Positions 34,084 through 43,932 of a DNA stretch of 64,000 nucleotides are shown in pieces; the first letter of the stretch is position 1, and each line of letters starts with the position of its first letter. Source of the DNA: Flavobacteriaceae bacterium (lineage in GTDB: Bacteria; Bacteroidota; Bacteroidia; Flavobacteriales; Flavobacteriaceae). The stretch is taken from positions 2,388,321 to 2,452,320 of the forward strand of contig CP031964.1 in NCBI GenBank assembly GCA_003443635.1, given 5' to 3'. Position numbers and translations under genes: made by a program. The notes under the pieces were generated by a model. That model made no database searches. It was not told the origin of the DNA and was given only the letters and a program-made list of their open reading frames with translations.

Positions 34084-34878
34084 ATGTTTTTTAAAATATC
34101 CGATAAAAAGAAAATAATAATAAAGCGCATTTATAAAATAGCGCTTATTCTTGTTGGTTTAATCATTGTTATATTCAATGATACTTTTGGTGAACTTGAA
34201 GGGTTTGTAGAGTTTATCGCATTTTATTCCATGATTGTATTTATTACAATTTCACATTGGTTATTTAAACAAATCAGATCAATTATTCGGTTAAAAAATG
34301 AAAAAGCAAAAACAGAATTAATGCATTTAAAAAGTCAGGTTAATCCACATTTCTTTTTTAATATGCTTAATAACCTCTATGGTTTAGTGGATAGAGATTC
34401 TAAGAAAGCTCAAAAACTCATACTGAAACTTTCTGATATGATGCGTTATAGTATTTATGATGGCGAAAAAGATACTGTTTTACTATCGCAAGAGATTACT
34501 TATTTAGAAAATTATATAGAACTTCATAAAATGCGCTATCATAAAATTATTGATATTGTATTTAATCACAATATTAAAGATGATAGTATTGAAATAATGC
34601 CGTTACTTTATATAATACTTTTAGAAAATGCTTTTAAGCATGGCGTAGAGAATTTACGAGAGAATGCTTATGTTTATATCAATATGACAGCTGAAAATGA
34701 TCAAATTAATTTTGAAATTGAAAATAATTTTGATTCGACTCAAGAAAAGCAAGAAACAGGAATAGGGCTTAAAAACTTAAAGCGTAGATTAGAATTGGTT
34801 TATCCAAAGAATCATACTTTAACCGTTTCTGAATTAGATAATGTGTATAGTGCAACATTGAATATTAAAAATTTATGA
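34084..34878 (+). CDS. LytS-type histidine kinase
   Basis: 264 residues: two N-terminal membrane helices (about 17-34, 42-60), then a His-kinase domain of the HisK5 type with NPHFFFNMLNNLY (phospho-His in the first motif), LLENAFKHG (N box) and TGIGLKNLKRRLELVY (G box). It is the sensor for the LytTR regulator whose start overlaps its stop as ATGA. The position opposite the ABC/M1 unit suggests that unit is its target. Confidence 0.92.
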   Translation: MFFKISDKKKIIIKRIYKIALILVGLIIVIFNDTFGELEGFVEFIAFYSMIVFITISHWLFKQIRSIIRLKNEKAKTELMHLKSQVNPHFFFNMLNNLYGLVDRDSKKAQKLILKLSDMMRYSIYDGEKDTVLLSQEITYLENYIELHKMRYHKIIDIVFNHNIKDDSIEIMPLLYIILLENAFKHGVENLRENAYVYINMTAENDQINFEIENNFDSTQEKQETGIGLKNLKRRLELVYPKNHTLTVSELDNVYSATLNIKNL

Positions 34879-35573
34879 TCAAATATATCATTATAGATGA
34901 CGAGCATATAGCACACGATATCATTAAAGATTATTGTGATTTATTGCCCAATATGCAATTTATGATACATTGCTATGATGCTATTGAAGCTCTTGAATAT
35001 TTAAGTAAAAATAAAGTGGATCTTATTTTTTTAGATCTTAATATGCCTAAACTTAAGGGGTTTGATTTTTTAAAAACATTGCCATCACCACCTAAAGTAA
35101 TAGTAACTACTGCATACAGTGAATTTGCATTAGAAAGTTATGAGCTTAATGTTATTGACTATTTATTAAAACCTTTTAGTTTTGAACGGTTTTTAAAGGC
35201 TGTAAATAAGGCAATAAACTTAAAATCTAAGGAGCAGACTATTTCTTTAAACGAAAACGATTCAGATACAAAAAGTATTTTTCTGCGTTCCAATAAAAAA
35301 CACACACAAGTTAGTACTGATACCATTCTATATATTGAGGCTTCTGGAAATTATATTAAAGTAATTACATTATCAGAAACTATTATTGTTAGAGAAAAAA
35401 TTTCTGATTTAATAGAAATTTTACCTAAAGGTAGTTTTATACAAGTTCATAAATCATTTGTTGTAGCTATTAAGTACATTAAGAACATAGAAGGAAATCG
35501 ATTAATAGTTAATAATGATACAATTCCTATAGGCAAACATTATAAAATGAATGTTAATGCACTTTTAAAATAG
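34875..35573 (+). CDS. LytTR-type response regulator
   Basis: 232 residues: receiver (about 1-120) with acidic DDE, phospho-acceptor Asp in FLDLNMPKLKG, VTTAYSEFA and LLKPFSFERF, then a LytTR DNA-binding domain (about 135-232, YIEASGNYIKVI, IQVHKSFVV, IPIGKHYK). Co-translated with the kinase (four-base overlap). LytTR regulators bind direct repeats near promoters. Confidence 0.93.
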   Translation: MIKYIIIDDEHIAHDIIKDYCDLLPNMQFMIHCYDAIEALEYLSKNKVDLIFLDLNMPKLKGFDFLKTLPSPPKVIVTTAYSEFALESYELNVIDYLLKPFSFERFLKAVNKAINLKSKEQTISLNENDSDTKSIFLRSNKKHTQVSTDTILYIEASGNYIKVITLSETIIVREKISDLIEILPKGSFIQVHKSFVVAIKYIKNIEGNRLIVNNDTIPIGKHYKMNVNALLK

Positions 35574-36068
35574 CTTATCATTTAATCTTCTTGATAAAGC
35601 AAAAGATTTCTATTATAAAACCTCTATCTTATTCATAATAATCATTAAGAAAATATTCTTTATACATCGTTCGCCTTAAAGAAACTATATCTCTACTTAA
35701 TAGTTATATACTATATTTTACACCACCATATTTAATAATTTTATTTATTCTTGATTACTCAAGAAGTTTTTATTGTAGAAAGTACAAGAAAATATTAAAT
35801 CTGTTTATTGAAGAGTTATAACAATTCGATTCAATAATGGTAAAATAAAATAGTTATATTTTACATGCTTATACTTATCATATGTTTGCGGTTTATAGCG
35901 ATTGGTCTACTTAATCTTTTTTCAATCATTTATTAATCTAAGTTTGAATTTCAAATCTTGTTATCTAATTGTAATATATGATTACAAAACTCTTTTTGAA
36001 AAAAAGATTATGCACATATAATTGAAAAACTAAATATTATCCTTTAAACAATTTAAAGAAGTTAGATT
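35574..36068. other. Intergenic region with a terminator-like hairpin
   Basis: About 500 bp without a convincing gene. TTCTTGA-TTAC-TCAAGAA-GTTTTTATT at 35748-35765 (7-bp stem, T-rich tail) could end the kinase/regulator transcript. The rest is AT-rich and leads into the LamG gene. Confidence 0.5.
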
Positions 36069-36863
36069 ATGATTAATAAAATTATTGGTATGAAAAAAGC
36101 AAGTATGTTATTGATATTTTTTACAACTAAGTTTTTACTTTTCTCCACCGTTACTATGGGGCAGTATCTATATACCGGAGTCTCAGATCAGAACAAAACT
36201 GGTTCAAAATGGATCTCATCAGATGGTTTAGTGGCGTCTTACGATTTTGAAACTTATACTAGTACAGGATTATTGAAAGATTTTGGTCCTTTTGAAAATC
36301 ATGGCAAAACTTTAAGAAATCTTGATACATTAGGATTCTTCGGTAAAGCTCGTATGTTTTCTACTCTTGCAGATATCGTGGTTCTTCCCGATCATAAAAA
36401 TTTTGATCTTGATGGCCCTATTACGGTAGCAGTTTGGATGAAAGTTTCTACTCTAAATCTACATCAACATATTTTAGCGTGTAGTGATAAATTTGTTCTT
36501 TGGACTACAGGAAAAAACCAATTCAGGTTTGCAGACACACGAGGAAATGGTTTTACTACTTTGGAAGGTACTGTTGAAGCTGATGGTTGGCATAGTATTA
36601 TCGCTGTGTGGTCTGGAGCTAAAGGAGATACTCTTTCTAAAAATAATATCAAAATATTTATTGACGGCGTTCAAATGGACGGTACTTTTGAGAATAACTG
36701 GAAACCTGATACTATGCTAGCCAAGAATGCATGTGTCATAGGTTCAACACTTCATGGTGCTAAAGGGCATCAAAAATTACCTTTTGAAGGAGCAATAGAC
36801 GAGATACAGCTTTTTTCAAGAGCTTTAAATGTTGATGAGATAAAAATACACGCAACTAAATAA
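36069..36863 (+). CDS. Secreted LamG / concanavalin A-like protein
   Basis: 264 residues. The start is at 36069, though an ATG at codon 8 (36090, MKKASMLLIFF) also gives a signal peptide; cleavage is probably after TVTMGQ. The mature domain is a laminin-G-like jellyroll (about 50-262): LVASYDFETYTSTGLLKDFGPFENHGK, GPITVAVWMKVST, DGWHSIIAVWSG, FEGAIDEIQLFSRALNVDEI. Such domains bind sugars or proteins. It lies between two LytS/LytTR pairs with no operon partner. Confidence 0.85.
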   Translation: MINKIIGMKKASMLLIFFTTKFLLFSTVTMGQYLYTGVSDQNKTGSKWISSDGLVASYDFETYTSTGLLKDFGPFENHGKTLRNLDTLGFFGKARMFSTLADIVVLPDHKNFDLDGPITVAVWMKVSTLNLHQHILACSDKFVLWTTGKNQFRFADTRGNGFTTLEGTVEADGWHSIIAVWSGAKGDTLSKNNIKIFIDGVQMDGTFENNWKPDTMLAKNACVIGSTLHGAKGHQKLPFEGAIDEIQLFSRALNVDEIKIHATK

Positions 36864-37038
36864 TGGAGTTGAAAAATCCAGAGAAAGATCTATTGCTACA
36901 TCATTTATCTTCATCTACAGAGAAGCTGTAAGTGCTTTATGGCTAGTTTTAGAATATTCATCGCCTGTATATGTTATTCGGTAGACGATGAACTTCAAGA
37001 AAGAAAATAAAAGTTATTTTTATGCCTTAAGATGAGAC

Positions 37039-38106
37039 ATGAATAGACTACTTACATATTTTGAAAGGCCGATTTTGAGGCACCTACTGTTTTGGTTAGT
37101 CGTATATGGATATTTTGTATTGTCAGTAAACGATACCAATGTGTTTTTTGCTGATTATAAACATATATTAAAATTTTACGGACTCCTTGTATTCACACAA
37201 ATTATTATTGCTTATACTTGTATTTATGTATTGCTTCCTAGATTTTTAAATCGAAAAAAAACAATTTTATTCATCTTCTGGATGTTTATCTCATTGTATA
37301 TGGTATATACATTCGATCAATCTATTAGGGTTTTTTATTTTGATGTGGAGTATTATAGTTTTTATGACGAGAAACATAGAGGCCTTGCCGTAGTACCATT
37401 TTGGGATAGATTGACGCATTTTTCTGCTTTTTTGAGTAAATCTATTTTATATCTTACCCCTACCGCTTTGTTATTGATGATTCGATTCTACAAGAATCAA
37501 CAAAAATTCTCAAAATTGAATGAGCAAAAAAAAATCGCCGAGCTTACCGCTTTAAAACATCAATTAAATCCGCATTTTTTATTTAACACTTTAAACAATC
37601 TTTATGCTTTGACATTGGATAAGTCGGATAAGGCACCAGAAGTAATTGAACGTCTTTCAGGTATTTTGGATTATATTCTTTATAAGTGTAAGGAGAATTA
37701 TGTATCGATCCAAAAAGAAATAGAACTAATAGAGAACTATCTATCTTTGGAAAAAGTACGCTATGGAAATCGTATTAAAGTAAATTTCACATATTCAGTT
37801 GTAGCAGAAGTAAAAATTGCTCCTCTTTTGTTACTAACTTTTATAGAGAATGCTTTTAAGCATGGCGTATCACAAGAATTGAAAAAGGCTGAAATTAAAA
37901 TTTCCCTGAAAATAGACAATGAAGATATTATATTTTCAATTTACAACTCAAAGCCAACTAATACTCATAAAAATAATTTAAAAAAGGAGGATCCTTTGGG
38001 GCTCAGGAATGTAAAACAACAATTGGAATTATTGTATTCGAATAAATATGAATTAATAATAAGAAACGAAAAGGATTGTCACCAAGTAACATTAAGACTA
38101 CAATAA
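37039..38106 (+). CDS. LytS-type histidine kinase
   Basis: 355 residues: four membrane helices in residues 12-150, then a kinase domain with NPHFLFNTLNNLYAL, LLTFIENAFKHG and DPLGLRNVKQQLELLY. The regulator starts two bases after its stop. The periplasmic or membrane signal is unknown. Confidence 0.92.
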   Translation: MNRLLTYFERPILRHLLFWLVVYGYFVLSVNDTNVFFADYKHILKFYGLLVFTQIIIAYTCIYVLLPRFLNRKKTILFIFWMFISLYMVYTFDQSIRVFYFDVEYYSFYDEKHRGLAVVPFWDRLTHFSAFLSKSILYLTPTALLLMIRFYKNQQKFSKLNEQKKIAELTALKHQLNPHFLFNTLNNLYALTLDKSDKAPEVIERLSGILDYILYKCKENYVSIQKEIELIENYLSLEKVRYGNRIKVNFTYSVVAEVKIAPLLLLTFIENAFKHGVSQELKKAEIKISLKIDNEDIIFSIYNSKPTNTHKNNLKKEDPLGLRNVKQQLELLYSNKYELIIRNEKDCHQVTLRLQ

Positions 38107-38108
38107 GA

Positions 38109-38810
38109 ATGAAGTATAAATGTGTAATTATCGATGACGAAGCGCTTGCCAGAGGACTCATTAAAAGTCATTTGACTCGATTAGACAATTTTGAGTTAGT
38201 CGCTTCTTGTGAAAGTGCAATTGAAGCAAGTAAAATACTAAGAGCGCAACAGGTAGATTTACTTTTTTTAGACATTGAAATGCCTGTTTTAAGAGGCACT
38301 GATTTTTTTAGAAATCTAATATACAAACCAAAAGTAATATTCACGACAGCTTATCGAGATTTTGCGCTGGATGGATTTGAGCTTAATGCTATTGATTATC
38401 TTCTAAAGCCTATCACGTTCGGGCGTTTTTTCAAAGCAATAGAAAAATTTTTAGAGCTTAAAAAAACTTCTGAAACCCTGACAATAGCTAATAACAAAAC
38501 AAAAAATGATTATGTCTTTATCAGAAAAGAAAGAAAGCAAGTCAAAGTATTTTTTAATGATATATTATATATTGAAAGTGTTAAGGATTACATAAAGATT
38601 GTTGTTAAAAATGATAGTCACTTAACAAAACAAAGCTTGCATTCTTTTGAGAAAAGTCTTGATGATAAATTTCTAAGAATACATCGTTCTTATATTGTAA
38701 ACAGTAATAAAATAACAGCCTACACTAAAAATGATATTGAAATTGGTAAAATAGAAATTCCTATCGGAAGTAGTTATAGACTATCTACTATAGATTTTTT
38801 GAGTACATAA
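38109..38810 (+). CDS. LytTR-type response regulator
   Basis: The start at 38109 (MKYKCVIIDDEALARG) is preferred over an ATG at 38076 that lies inside the kinase gene. 233 residues: receiver with phospho-acceptor Asp in FLDIEMPVLRG and LLKPITFGRF, followed by a LytTR domain (YIESVKDYIKIV, LRIHRSYIVN, IPIGSSYR). Forms a two-gene unit with the kinase. The adjacent convergent intergenic region holds one copy of a 16-bp sequence repeated at 51135. Confidence 0.93.
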   Translation: MKYKCVIIDDEALARGLIKSHLTRLDNFELVASCESAIEASKILRAQQVDLLFLDIEMPVLRGTDFFRNLIYKPKVIFTTAYRDFALDGFELNAIDYLLKPITFGRFFKAIEKFLELKKTSETLTIANNKTKNDYVFIRKERKQVKVFFNDILYIESVKDYIKIVVKNDSHLTKQSLHSFEKSLDDKFLRIHRSYIVNSNKITAYTKNDIEIGKIEIPIGSSYRLSTIDFLST

Positions 38811-38842
38811 AAAACAACATTTCTGTCGCATCTAATTACTTT

Positions 38843-38858
38843 CCGATACAAAAAATAA
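38843..38858. repeat. 16-bp repeated intergenic sequence, copy 1
   Basis: CCGATACAAAAAATAA, identical at 51135-51150. In both places it is followed within about 45-60 bp by AACAATACAAAT (38900-38911 and 51181-51192). Both copies sit between convergent genes. It may be a diverged non-coding repeat. Confidence 0.4.
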
Positions 38859-39014
38859 CTTCTCTTTATTTTTAATGGTTATAACATAAGAGGTACAAAA
38901 ACAATACAAATATTACGCAAATAGAATAATATAAATCAATAGAAACTTTTATGATTCAAATCTTGCCTTTAATACTTCTTGGACAAATCAGAATTATTTG
39001 ATTTGCTCTTCTTT

Positions 39015-39914
39015 TTATTTTTTTAAGATTTTTTGATTGAACTTATTATTTCCAAAAATTTCAGAACGCATCATAACTAATAATGTAAGTGATATAATAA
39101 TGGTAGTAAGTAAGCTACCTTCTATTCCAAAATCACCTCCGGTCCATAATATATTTCCTGAATTTTCAAAAGTAAATATCGATACTATCGTTTCTTTACC
39201 ACTATTAGCGCCTCCATAAACATTATTTTGAAATATATTCCAAAAGGCATGTAGTCCAATCGCAAAACTTAATTTCCCAGTTTTTACAACTACCCAACCA
39301 AAAAGCAAGCCTAGTAATATTAGATTAATAGTAGACAACAATGAAGAATTATCATTTCCTAAATGGAGAATTCCAAAAATTGAAGATGTAAGTATATATG
39401 AAATCAAAACCGATTTAGAATTACTCAATCTTCCGTTTAATCCTTCTGCAATATTTATTAACAAATACCCTCTATTAAAGGCTTCTTCAAAAACACTACC
39501 ACATAGATACCTGAAAATTTGACCTATAAAAATTAGTAGGAATGGATAAGTTGAAAATTTATTATACCCTAAATCATTTATCTCTAACCAACCAAGTAAA
39601 TACATAAGACCAAAAATAAGAGTCACCAAAAAAGCTCCTAGAAATGCTCCCGAAAAGAAAGATTTGACTGGTAGTAAAGTAATTCCAAAATCTACCCATC
39701 TTCTCTTATCTATAAAAGTACCAACTATATATATTGAAAGTAATATTGCTGTCATTATTAGAAAATTCAATAACGATTTCTCTAATAATTCATTTAAATC
39801 ATCAAATGCCAATGAAAGAATATTTGCAAAAATAGCAGTCAATACTATTAGAATAAAAACCCTGTAAGGTGCTCTAATTCGCTTTTCTTCTTTATTCCAA
39901 AAAAATGCTTTCAT
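39015..39914 (-). CDS. CPBP-family intramembrane metalloprotease
   Basis: 299 residues with about eight membrane helices. The family motifs are present: EEAFNRGYLL (Glu-Glu...Arg) around residue 142, FGILHLGND (His) and LHAFWN (His) near 220. CPBP (Rce1/CAAX-type) proteases cleave within the membrane, and bacterial members often process or protect against peptides. It is the last gene of a minus-strand group that begins with the M28 peptidase, each gene within 45 bp of the next. Confidence 0.9.
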   Translation of the reverse strand: MKAFFWNKEEKRIRAPYRVFILIVLTAIFANILSLAFDDLNELLEKSLLNFLIMTAILLSIYIVGTFIDKRRWVDFGITLLPVKSFFSGAFLGAFLVTLIFGLMYLLGWLEINDLGYNKFSTYPFLLIFIGQIFRYLCGSVFEEAFNRGYLLINIAEGLNGRLSNSKSVLISYILTSSIFGILHLGNDNSSLLSTINLILLGLLFGWVVVKTGKLSFAIGLHAFWNIFQNNVYGGANSGKETIVSIFTFENSGNILWTGGDFGIEGSLLTTIIISLTLLVMMRSEIFGNNKFNQKILKK

Positions 39915-39929
39915 GCTTAAACTGATAAC

Positions 39930-40466
39930 TTAATCCTTTAAATAGGTTTCAGGGATCTTATATTTTTTATTTTCGGCCATCCAAAACATTGATGTAAACC
40001 AGTATCGTTTGCCGTCAAAAAATATCTCATAACTCGTAATTCCTCTTCCTGGTTTAATACTATTATCCTGAGAGTGATACTTATAAGAACTAAATACTTG
40101 TATAACAGAACCAAATTGATTTTGCGTATTAGAAATTTCTTCTTCGTAAAACCCTTTCTTATCCATATAATTGAGTTTGCTTAAATATTCATCAATTGTT
40201 TTGAATACTAATACAGAAGCTTCTGTTTCATCTTCATTCCAGTAACTATAAGTGAATTTAGCAGTTGGATGAAACATGTTTCTGAGTCGTTCAAAGTCTC
40301 TTTTTTCTCCTATTGGCCCTGAAATGCAATCATAATAAGCGTCCAAAAGATTCTGTACGCTTTTCGTGTCATTAGAATATGCAACCTCCTTAGATTGTGC
40401 ATTTAACTGAATGCTGGCAGAAGCTATAATTATATAAATAATTGCAATAAATTTTAATGCCTTCAT
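39930..40466 (-). CDS. Secreted NTF2-like protein
   Basis: 178 residues with a signal peptide (IIIASASIQLNAQ). The mature part is an NTF2/SnoaL fold: SVQNLLDAYYDCISGPIGEKRDFERL, HPTAKFTYSYW, EISNTQNQFGSVIQVFSSYKY, GRGITSYEIFFDGKRYWFTSMFW. Related to the next gene on the strand, with shared RGI-SY and PTAK motifs, so a tandem duplicate. Function unknown. Confidence 0.78.
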   Translation of the reverse strand: MKALKFIAIIYIIIASASIQLNAQSKEVAYSNDTKSVQNLLDAYYDCISGPIGEKRDFERLRNMFHPTAKFTYSYWNEDETEASVLVFKTIDEYLSKLNYMDKKGFYEEEISNTQNQFGSVIQVFSSYKYHSQDNSIKPGRGITSYEIFFDGKRYWFTSMFWMAENKKYKIPETYLKD

Positions 40467-40510
40467 TTTGTTGATATTTTTGTTTTACAACCAATTCATT
40501 TTATAATGAA

Positions 40511-41032
40511 TTAATTTTGATATCCCTCTTTTAAATATTTATTCGGGATTTTGTTTTCAGATGTTTCATTTGCCCAAGTTGTACTTACAATCCACCACCT
40601 ATTGCTAATAAAGACCAGTTGATAACTATTAATACCTCTTCGTTCATATGTACCCTTTAAATTTTTAGCATAATAACATTGAAAGACATTGGCAATTCCA
40701 TTAAACTCGTTAATCGTTAACCCGATTTCTATCTCTTCAAAACCATTTTTTTTATACGATGGCCCTACTATTCTAATAAACTCTTCTAAATTCATAGCAC
40801 GGGTTCTATTATTAGGATTCTTTGCATTTGGGTATAGAATATACTTTTTAGCAGTAGGCAAGAATAAATTTCTATAATTATCCCAATCTCTGGGTTCATC
40901 AATATCACCTGAGATTATCTCAAGCATCTTATTTACTGTACCTTCAATTGTTTTCACAGCAACAGTATCTATTTGTGCATCAATATTTAAATACATTGAC
41001 ATAAATAACCCAAGAAGTATTGTTTTTTTCAT
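40511..41032 (-). CDS. Secreted NTF2-like protein
   Basis: 173 residues, signal peptide ending NIDAQ. It shares its framework with the 39930 protein: ISGDIDEPRDWDNYRNLFLPTAK, GFEEIEIGLTINEFNGIANVF, RRGINSYQLVFISNRWWIV and a KIPNKYLK tail. It starts 10 bp after the M28 peptidase gene ends, so it is co-transcribed with it. Function unknown, possibly a binding protein. Confidence 0.78.
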   Translation of the reverse strand: MKKTILLGLFMSMYLNIDAQIDTVAVKTIEGTVNKMLEIISGDIDEPRDWDNYRNLFLPTAKKYILYPNAKNPNNRTRAMNLEEFIRIVGPSYKKNGFEEIEIGLTINEFNGIANVFQCYYAKNLKGTYERRGINSYQLVFISNRWWIVSTTWANETSENKIPNKYLKEGYQN

Positions 41033-41042
41033 AAATCAGGTT

Positions 41043-42671
41043 TTAGTTTTCAAGTAGACTTTTATCTCTAATGATCTTATATTCAGAATTAGGCTTCCAA
41101 TTGGGCCAAAGGTTAGAATTTGCTACTTCCAGACCAGTTAGAAAGTTAAGTTGAGCATCAAACACAATATTGGCAGAATTAAACCCTTCGTAATACTCAT
41201 CTGTAACTTTATGATAATGTGATCTTACAAACTGACCTATCTTTTCTGTTTCTGTTTCATCTCCATTCATTGGATTAAAATTACCAATATTCCAAACCGC
41301 CGGAACTCCTTTTTTTACAAACGGATAATGGTCCGATCGCTTAAAAACATTGTTTGGAGGCATTTCACCATTTCCCTTATAAATTTCTCTTCCTAATTTT
41401 GAAGCGGCTATATTTACCAGCGAATCCATTTCTGTAAACCCTTCAATCACATTTATAACAGTTTTCATCCTTTCAACGGGAAAACTCGCATCAGCATTAA
41501 TGACACAAACCGTTTTATTTAGCGGGTAAACAGGATGATTTGCATAATATTCAGCACCTAAAAGCCCCATTTCTTCTGCAGAAGTAAATAAAAATACTAT
41601 AGATCTTTTTGGTCTATTATTTAGTTTCTTAAAAGCATTTGCAACTTCTAACTGCATGGCTGTTCCGGTAGCATTGTCAACGGCACCATTATATATTGAG
41701 TCTTTACCTAAACTTGCATCTCTTGTTCCTATATGATCCCAATGTGCTGTATACAAAACATATTCATCAGGATTTTCTGAACCCTCTATAAAACCAATAA
41801 CATTCTTTGTTTTAATAAAATCTGTAGCTGTTGATTTAAGAGATAAGGAAACATTAGAGTTTAAGGAGAAAATAGAAAAGTCTTTGCTAAGAGCTTTTTT
41901 AACGTAATCAGAATTTGGTATCAGACTTTCCATTAAAGATGTTGTAACATATCCTGAAAACTGTAAACCGTCAGAAGCAAGTTCTTCTTCTCCTTCAACA
42001 AAAAGAGGCGCATCTTTTTGAATATCAAACGTATTATAATCAACCACCTTATCATGAATGACTAACAAACCAATTGCACCTCTTTTAAGAGCTTCTCTTT
42101 TTTTATATTTTAAACTACCATAAAATGTTGGTTGCTTACCTCTGAAAAGGTTAGGATTATCCATATAAAACCCTGGGTCATTATTAAGAACAACTACCAC
42201 TTTACCTTTTACATCTACAGCTTTGTAATCATCCCAATTATTACTAGGCGCTACAATCCCAAAACCTGCGAAAACCATTTCTATACTATCAATTTTCACA
42301 TCATCATTTAACTTAAATGATGTACTTGCAAAAAAATCTTTTTTAAATTTATATGATTTACTTATGCCTCTAGTAGTAATCTCCAGGTCGTTACAATCTA
42401 AATACTTAACCTTTTTTATTGTAAAATCTTGAAAATAGCTATTCTTATATCCCGGACTAATATTTAATCTTTCTAACTGAGATTTTATATATTCTGTAGT
42501 TTTTTCCTCCCCTAAAGTTCCTGGTTTTCTCCCTAGAAAATTATCGGAAGCTAATTCCTTTATATGAGCATTAACATTCTCAGCCAGAATATGATTTTCT
42601 GGATCAATACCTGGTTGTTTACAAGAGAAGAGGCATAGAAAAAGTAAAATAAATATGGAATATTTAGTCAT
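41043..42671 (-). CDS. M28-family zinc peptidase lipoprotein
   Basis: 542 residues, lipoprotein signal LFLCLFSC (Cys17). Zinc ligands of the M28 fold are seen in order: TAHWDH, YNGAVDNATG (bridging Asp), TSAEEMG (catalytic and ligand Glu), NADASFP (Asp) and SHYHKVTDEY near the C-terminus. An inserted PA-like domain spans about 150-260. It is a periplasmic or surface aminopeptidase. It heads the M28/NTF2/NTF2/CPBP group and lies 143 bp downstream of a LytTR/LytS pair on the same strand. Confidence 0.92.
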   Translation of the reverse strand: MTKYSIFILLFLCLFSCKQPGIDPENHILAENVNAHIKELASDNFLGRKPGTLGEEKTTEYIKSQLERLNISPGYKNSYFQDFTIKKVKYLDCNDLEITTRGISKSYKFKKDFFASTSFKLNDDVKIDSIEMVFAGFGIVAPSNNWDDYKAVDVKGKVVVVLNNDPGFYMDNPNLFRGKQPTFYGSLKYKKREALKRGAIGLLVIHDKVVDYNTFDIQKDAPLFVEGEEELASDGLQFSGYVTTSLMESLIPNSDYVKKALSKDFSIFSLNSNVSLSLKSTATDFIKTKNVIGFIEGSENPDEYVLYTAHWDHIGTRDASLGKDSIYNGAVDNATGTAMQLEVANAFKKLNNRPKRSIVFLFTSAEEMGLLGAEYYANHPVYPLNKTVCVINADASFPVERMKTVINVIEGFTEMDSLVNIAASKLGREIYKGNGEMPPNNVFKRSDHYPFVKKGVPAVWNIGNFNPMNGDETETEKIGQFVRSHYHKVTDEYYEGFNSANIVFDAQLNFLTGLEVANSNLWPNWKPNSEYKIIRDKSLLEN

Positions 42672-42814
42672 AGCGATAACATTAACTATCTAATTTAGTA
42701 TAATGATAAGGCTCTACCTTAGATTAATTATGTTTTATGATGCAAACCGACAATTAATAGATATAAACAAGTATTAATATGAATCAAATTAACTTGTTAA
42801 TATCTTCAATAAAC

Positions 42815-43927
42815 TTATGGAGGTGTTGTTTTCTTATTAGTATTTTCTATAAAAGGGATTACTATTTTAGTTAAAACAACAAATTTCTTTTCTTTTAAAT
42901 TTAAAAAATAAAATTCATGGTCATCTCCGAATAATGTAGATAATCTATTTTGAGTATTTTTAATGCCATGCCCCTCATTTAGTGGTTTTAAAAAGGGTTT
43001 GCCATTATTTGACATTTCAATAATTAACTTATCTTCAGATTTATACGCTTTTAAAAGAATTTTTAAATTTTTAATTCTTTGCGAATACCCATGCTTTATA
43101 GAGTTCTCTATAATTGGCTGCAATAGCATACTTGGAACTAAAGCGTTTTTTAGTTCTTCAGAAATATCAAATTCAATTGATAGATGATCCGAAAAACGAG
43201 TCAACATAATATTTATATACCTTTTTAAAAGCGATAATTCTGTTTCAAAAGGAATGAGGTTAATTTCTTTGAAATATAAAATTTCTCTTAGTAATTCACT
43301 CAAATCAACCAATGTGTTTTGAGCTTCATCAGGGTCTGACTTTATTAGTGATGATATGGAATTTAATGTGTTAAATAAAAAATGTGGTTGAAGCTGCGCT
43401 TTTAAAATTTGCATTTTTGTTGATACCAACTGATTCTCTAATTTACCTTTTTGTATCTCTGTTTCTCTAAGCTTTTTTACATAATAGTAGATATAAATAA
43501 TACCGGCCATAAAGAAGTAGGTAATTAAATTTACATCAACAATAGTCATGAAATGTTCAAATGAAGATATGTGTTCTACAACTATTTCATAAGTAATAGT
43601 TCCAGCTATCAGTTGCATAATTCCGATAGCTACAAGTAAATACCAACTCATAAAAAAACCTAATACTATATGAATTAAAATTATGTAAGCATACTTTAAG
43701 TTTACTTCAAACATTTTTTTTGTAATCCCAGCAGCAACTACCATATAAATCATTACGCACAACCAATCTGAAAATGTTTGCCCAAATATTAAGATACCCC
43801 AATCAACATTCTCTAAACGGCCTTTTTTATATAGCATAAATATCCTCTTGGAAAAGGATAGCAGTACAATAAAGCCGTAAAAAACAGCAAGTATTTTAAC
43901 TAGCCTAAGCTCAATATACTTTTTCAT
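42815..43927 (-). CDS. LytS-type histidine kinase
   Basis: 370 residues with several membrane helices (within 10-150), then QPHFLFNTLNSISSLI, LQPIIENSIKHGYS and NEGHGIKNTQNRLSTLF. The phospho-acceptor His is in the first motif. It lies five bases after the regulator gene, which here comes first, unlike the other pairs in the window. Confidence 0.91.
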   Translation of the reverse strand: MKKYIELRLVKILAVFYGFIVLLSFSKRIFMLYKKGRLENVDWGILIFGQTFSDWLCVMIYMVVAAGITKKMFEVNLKYAYIILIHIVLGFFMSWYLLVAIGIMQLIAGTITYEIVVEHISSFEHFMTIVDVNLITYFFMAGIIYIYYYVKKLRETEIQKGKLENQLVSTKMQILKAQLQPHFLFNTLNSISSLIKSDPDEAQNTLVDLSELLREILYFKEINLIPFETELSLLKRYINIMLTRFSDHLSIEFDISEELKNALVPSMLLQPIIENSIKHGYSQRIKNLKILLKAYKSEDKLIIEMSNNGKPFLKPLNEGHGIKNTQNRLSTLFGDDHEFYFLNLKEKKFVVLTKIVIPFIENTNKKTTPP

Positions 43928-43932
43928 TTGTA

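Noticed and set aside
36464..36720. Several open frames on both strands inside the LamG gene
   Set aside because: Shadows of the LamG reading frame; no independent start, signal or family.
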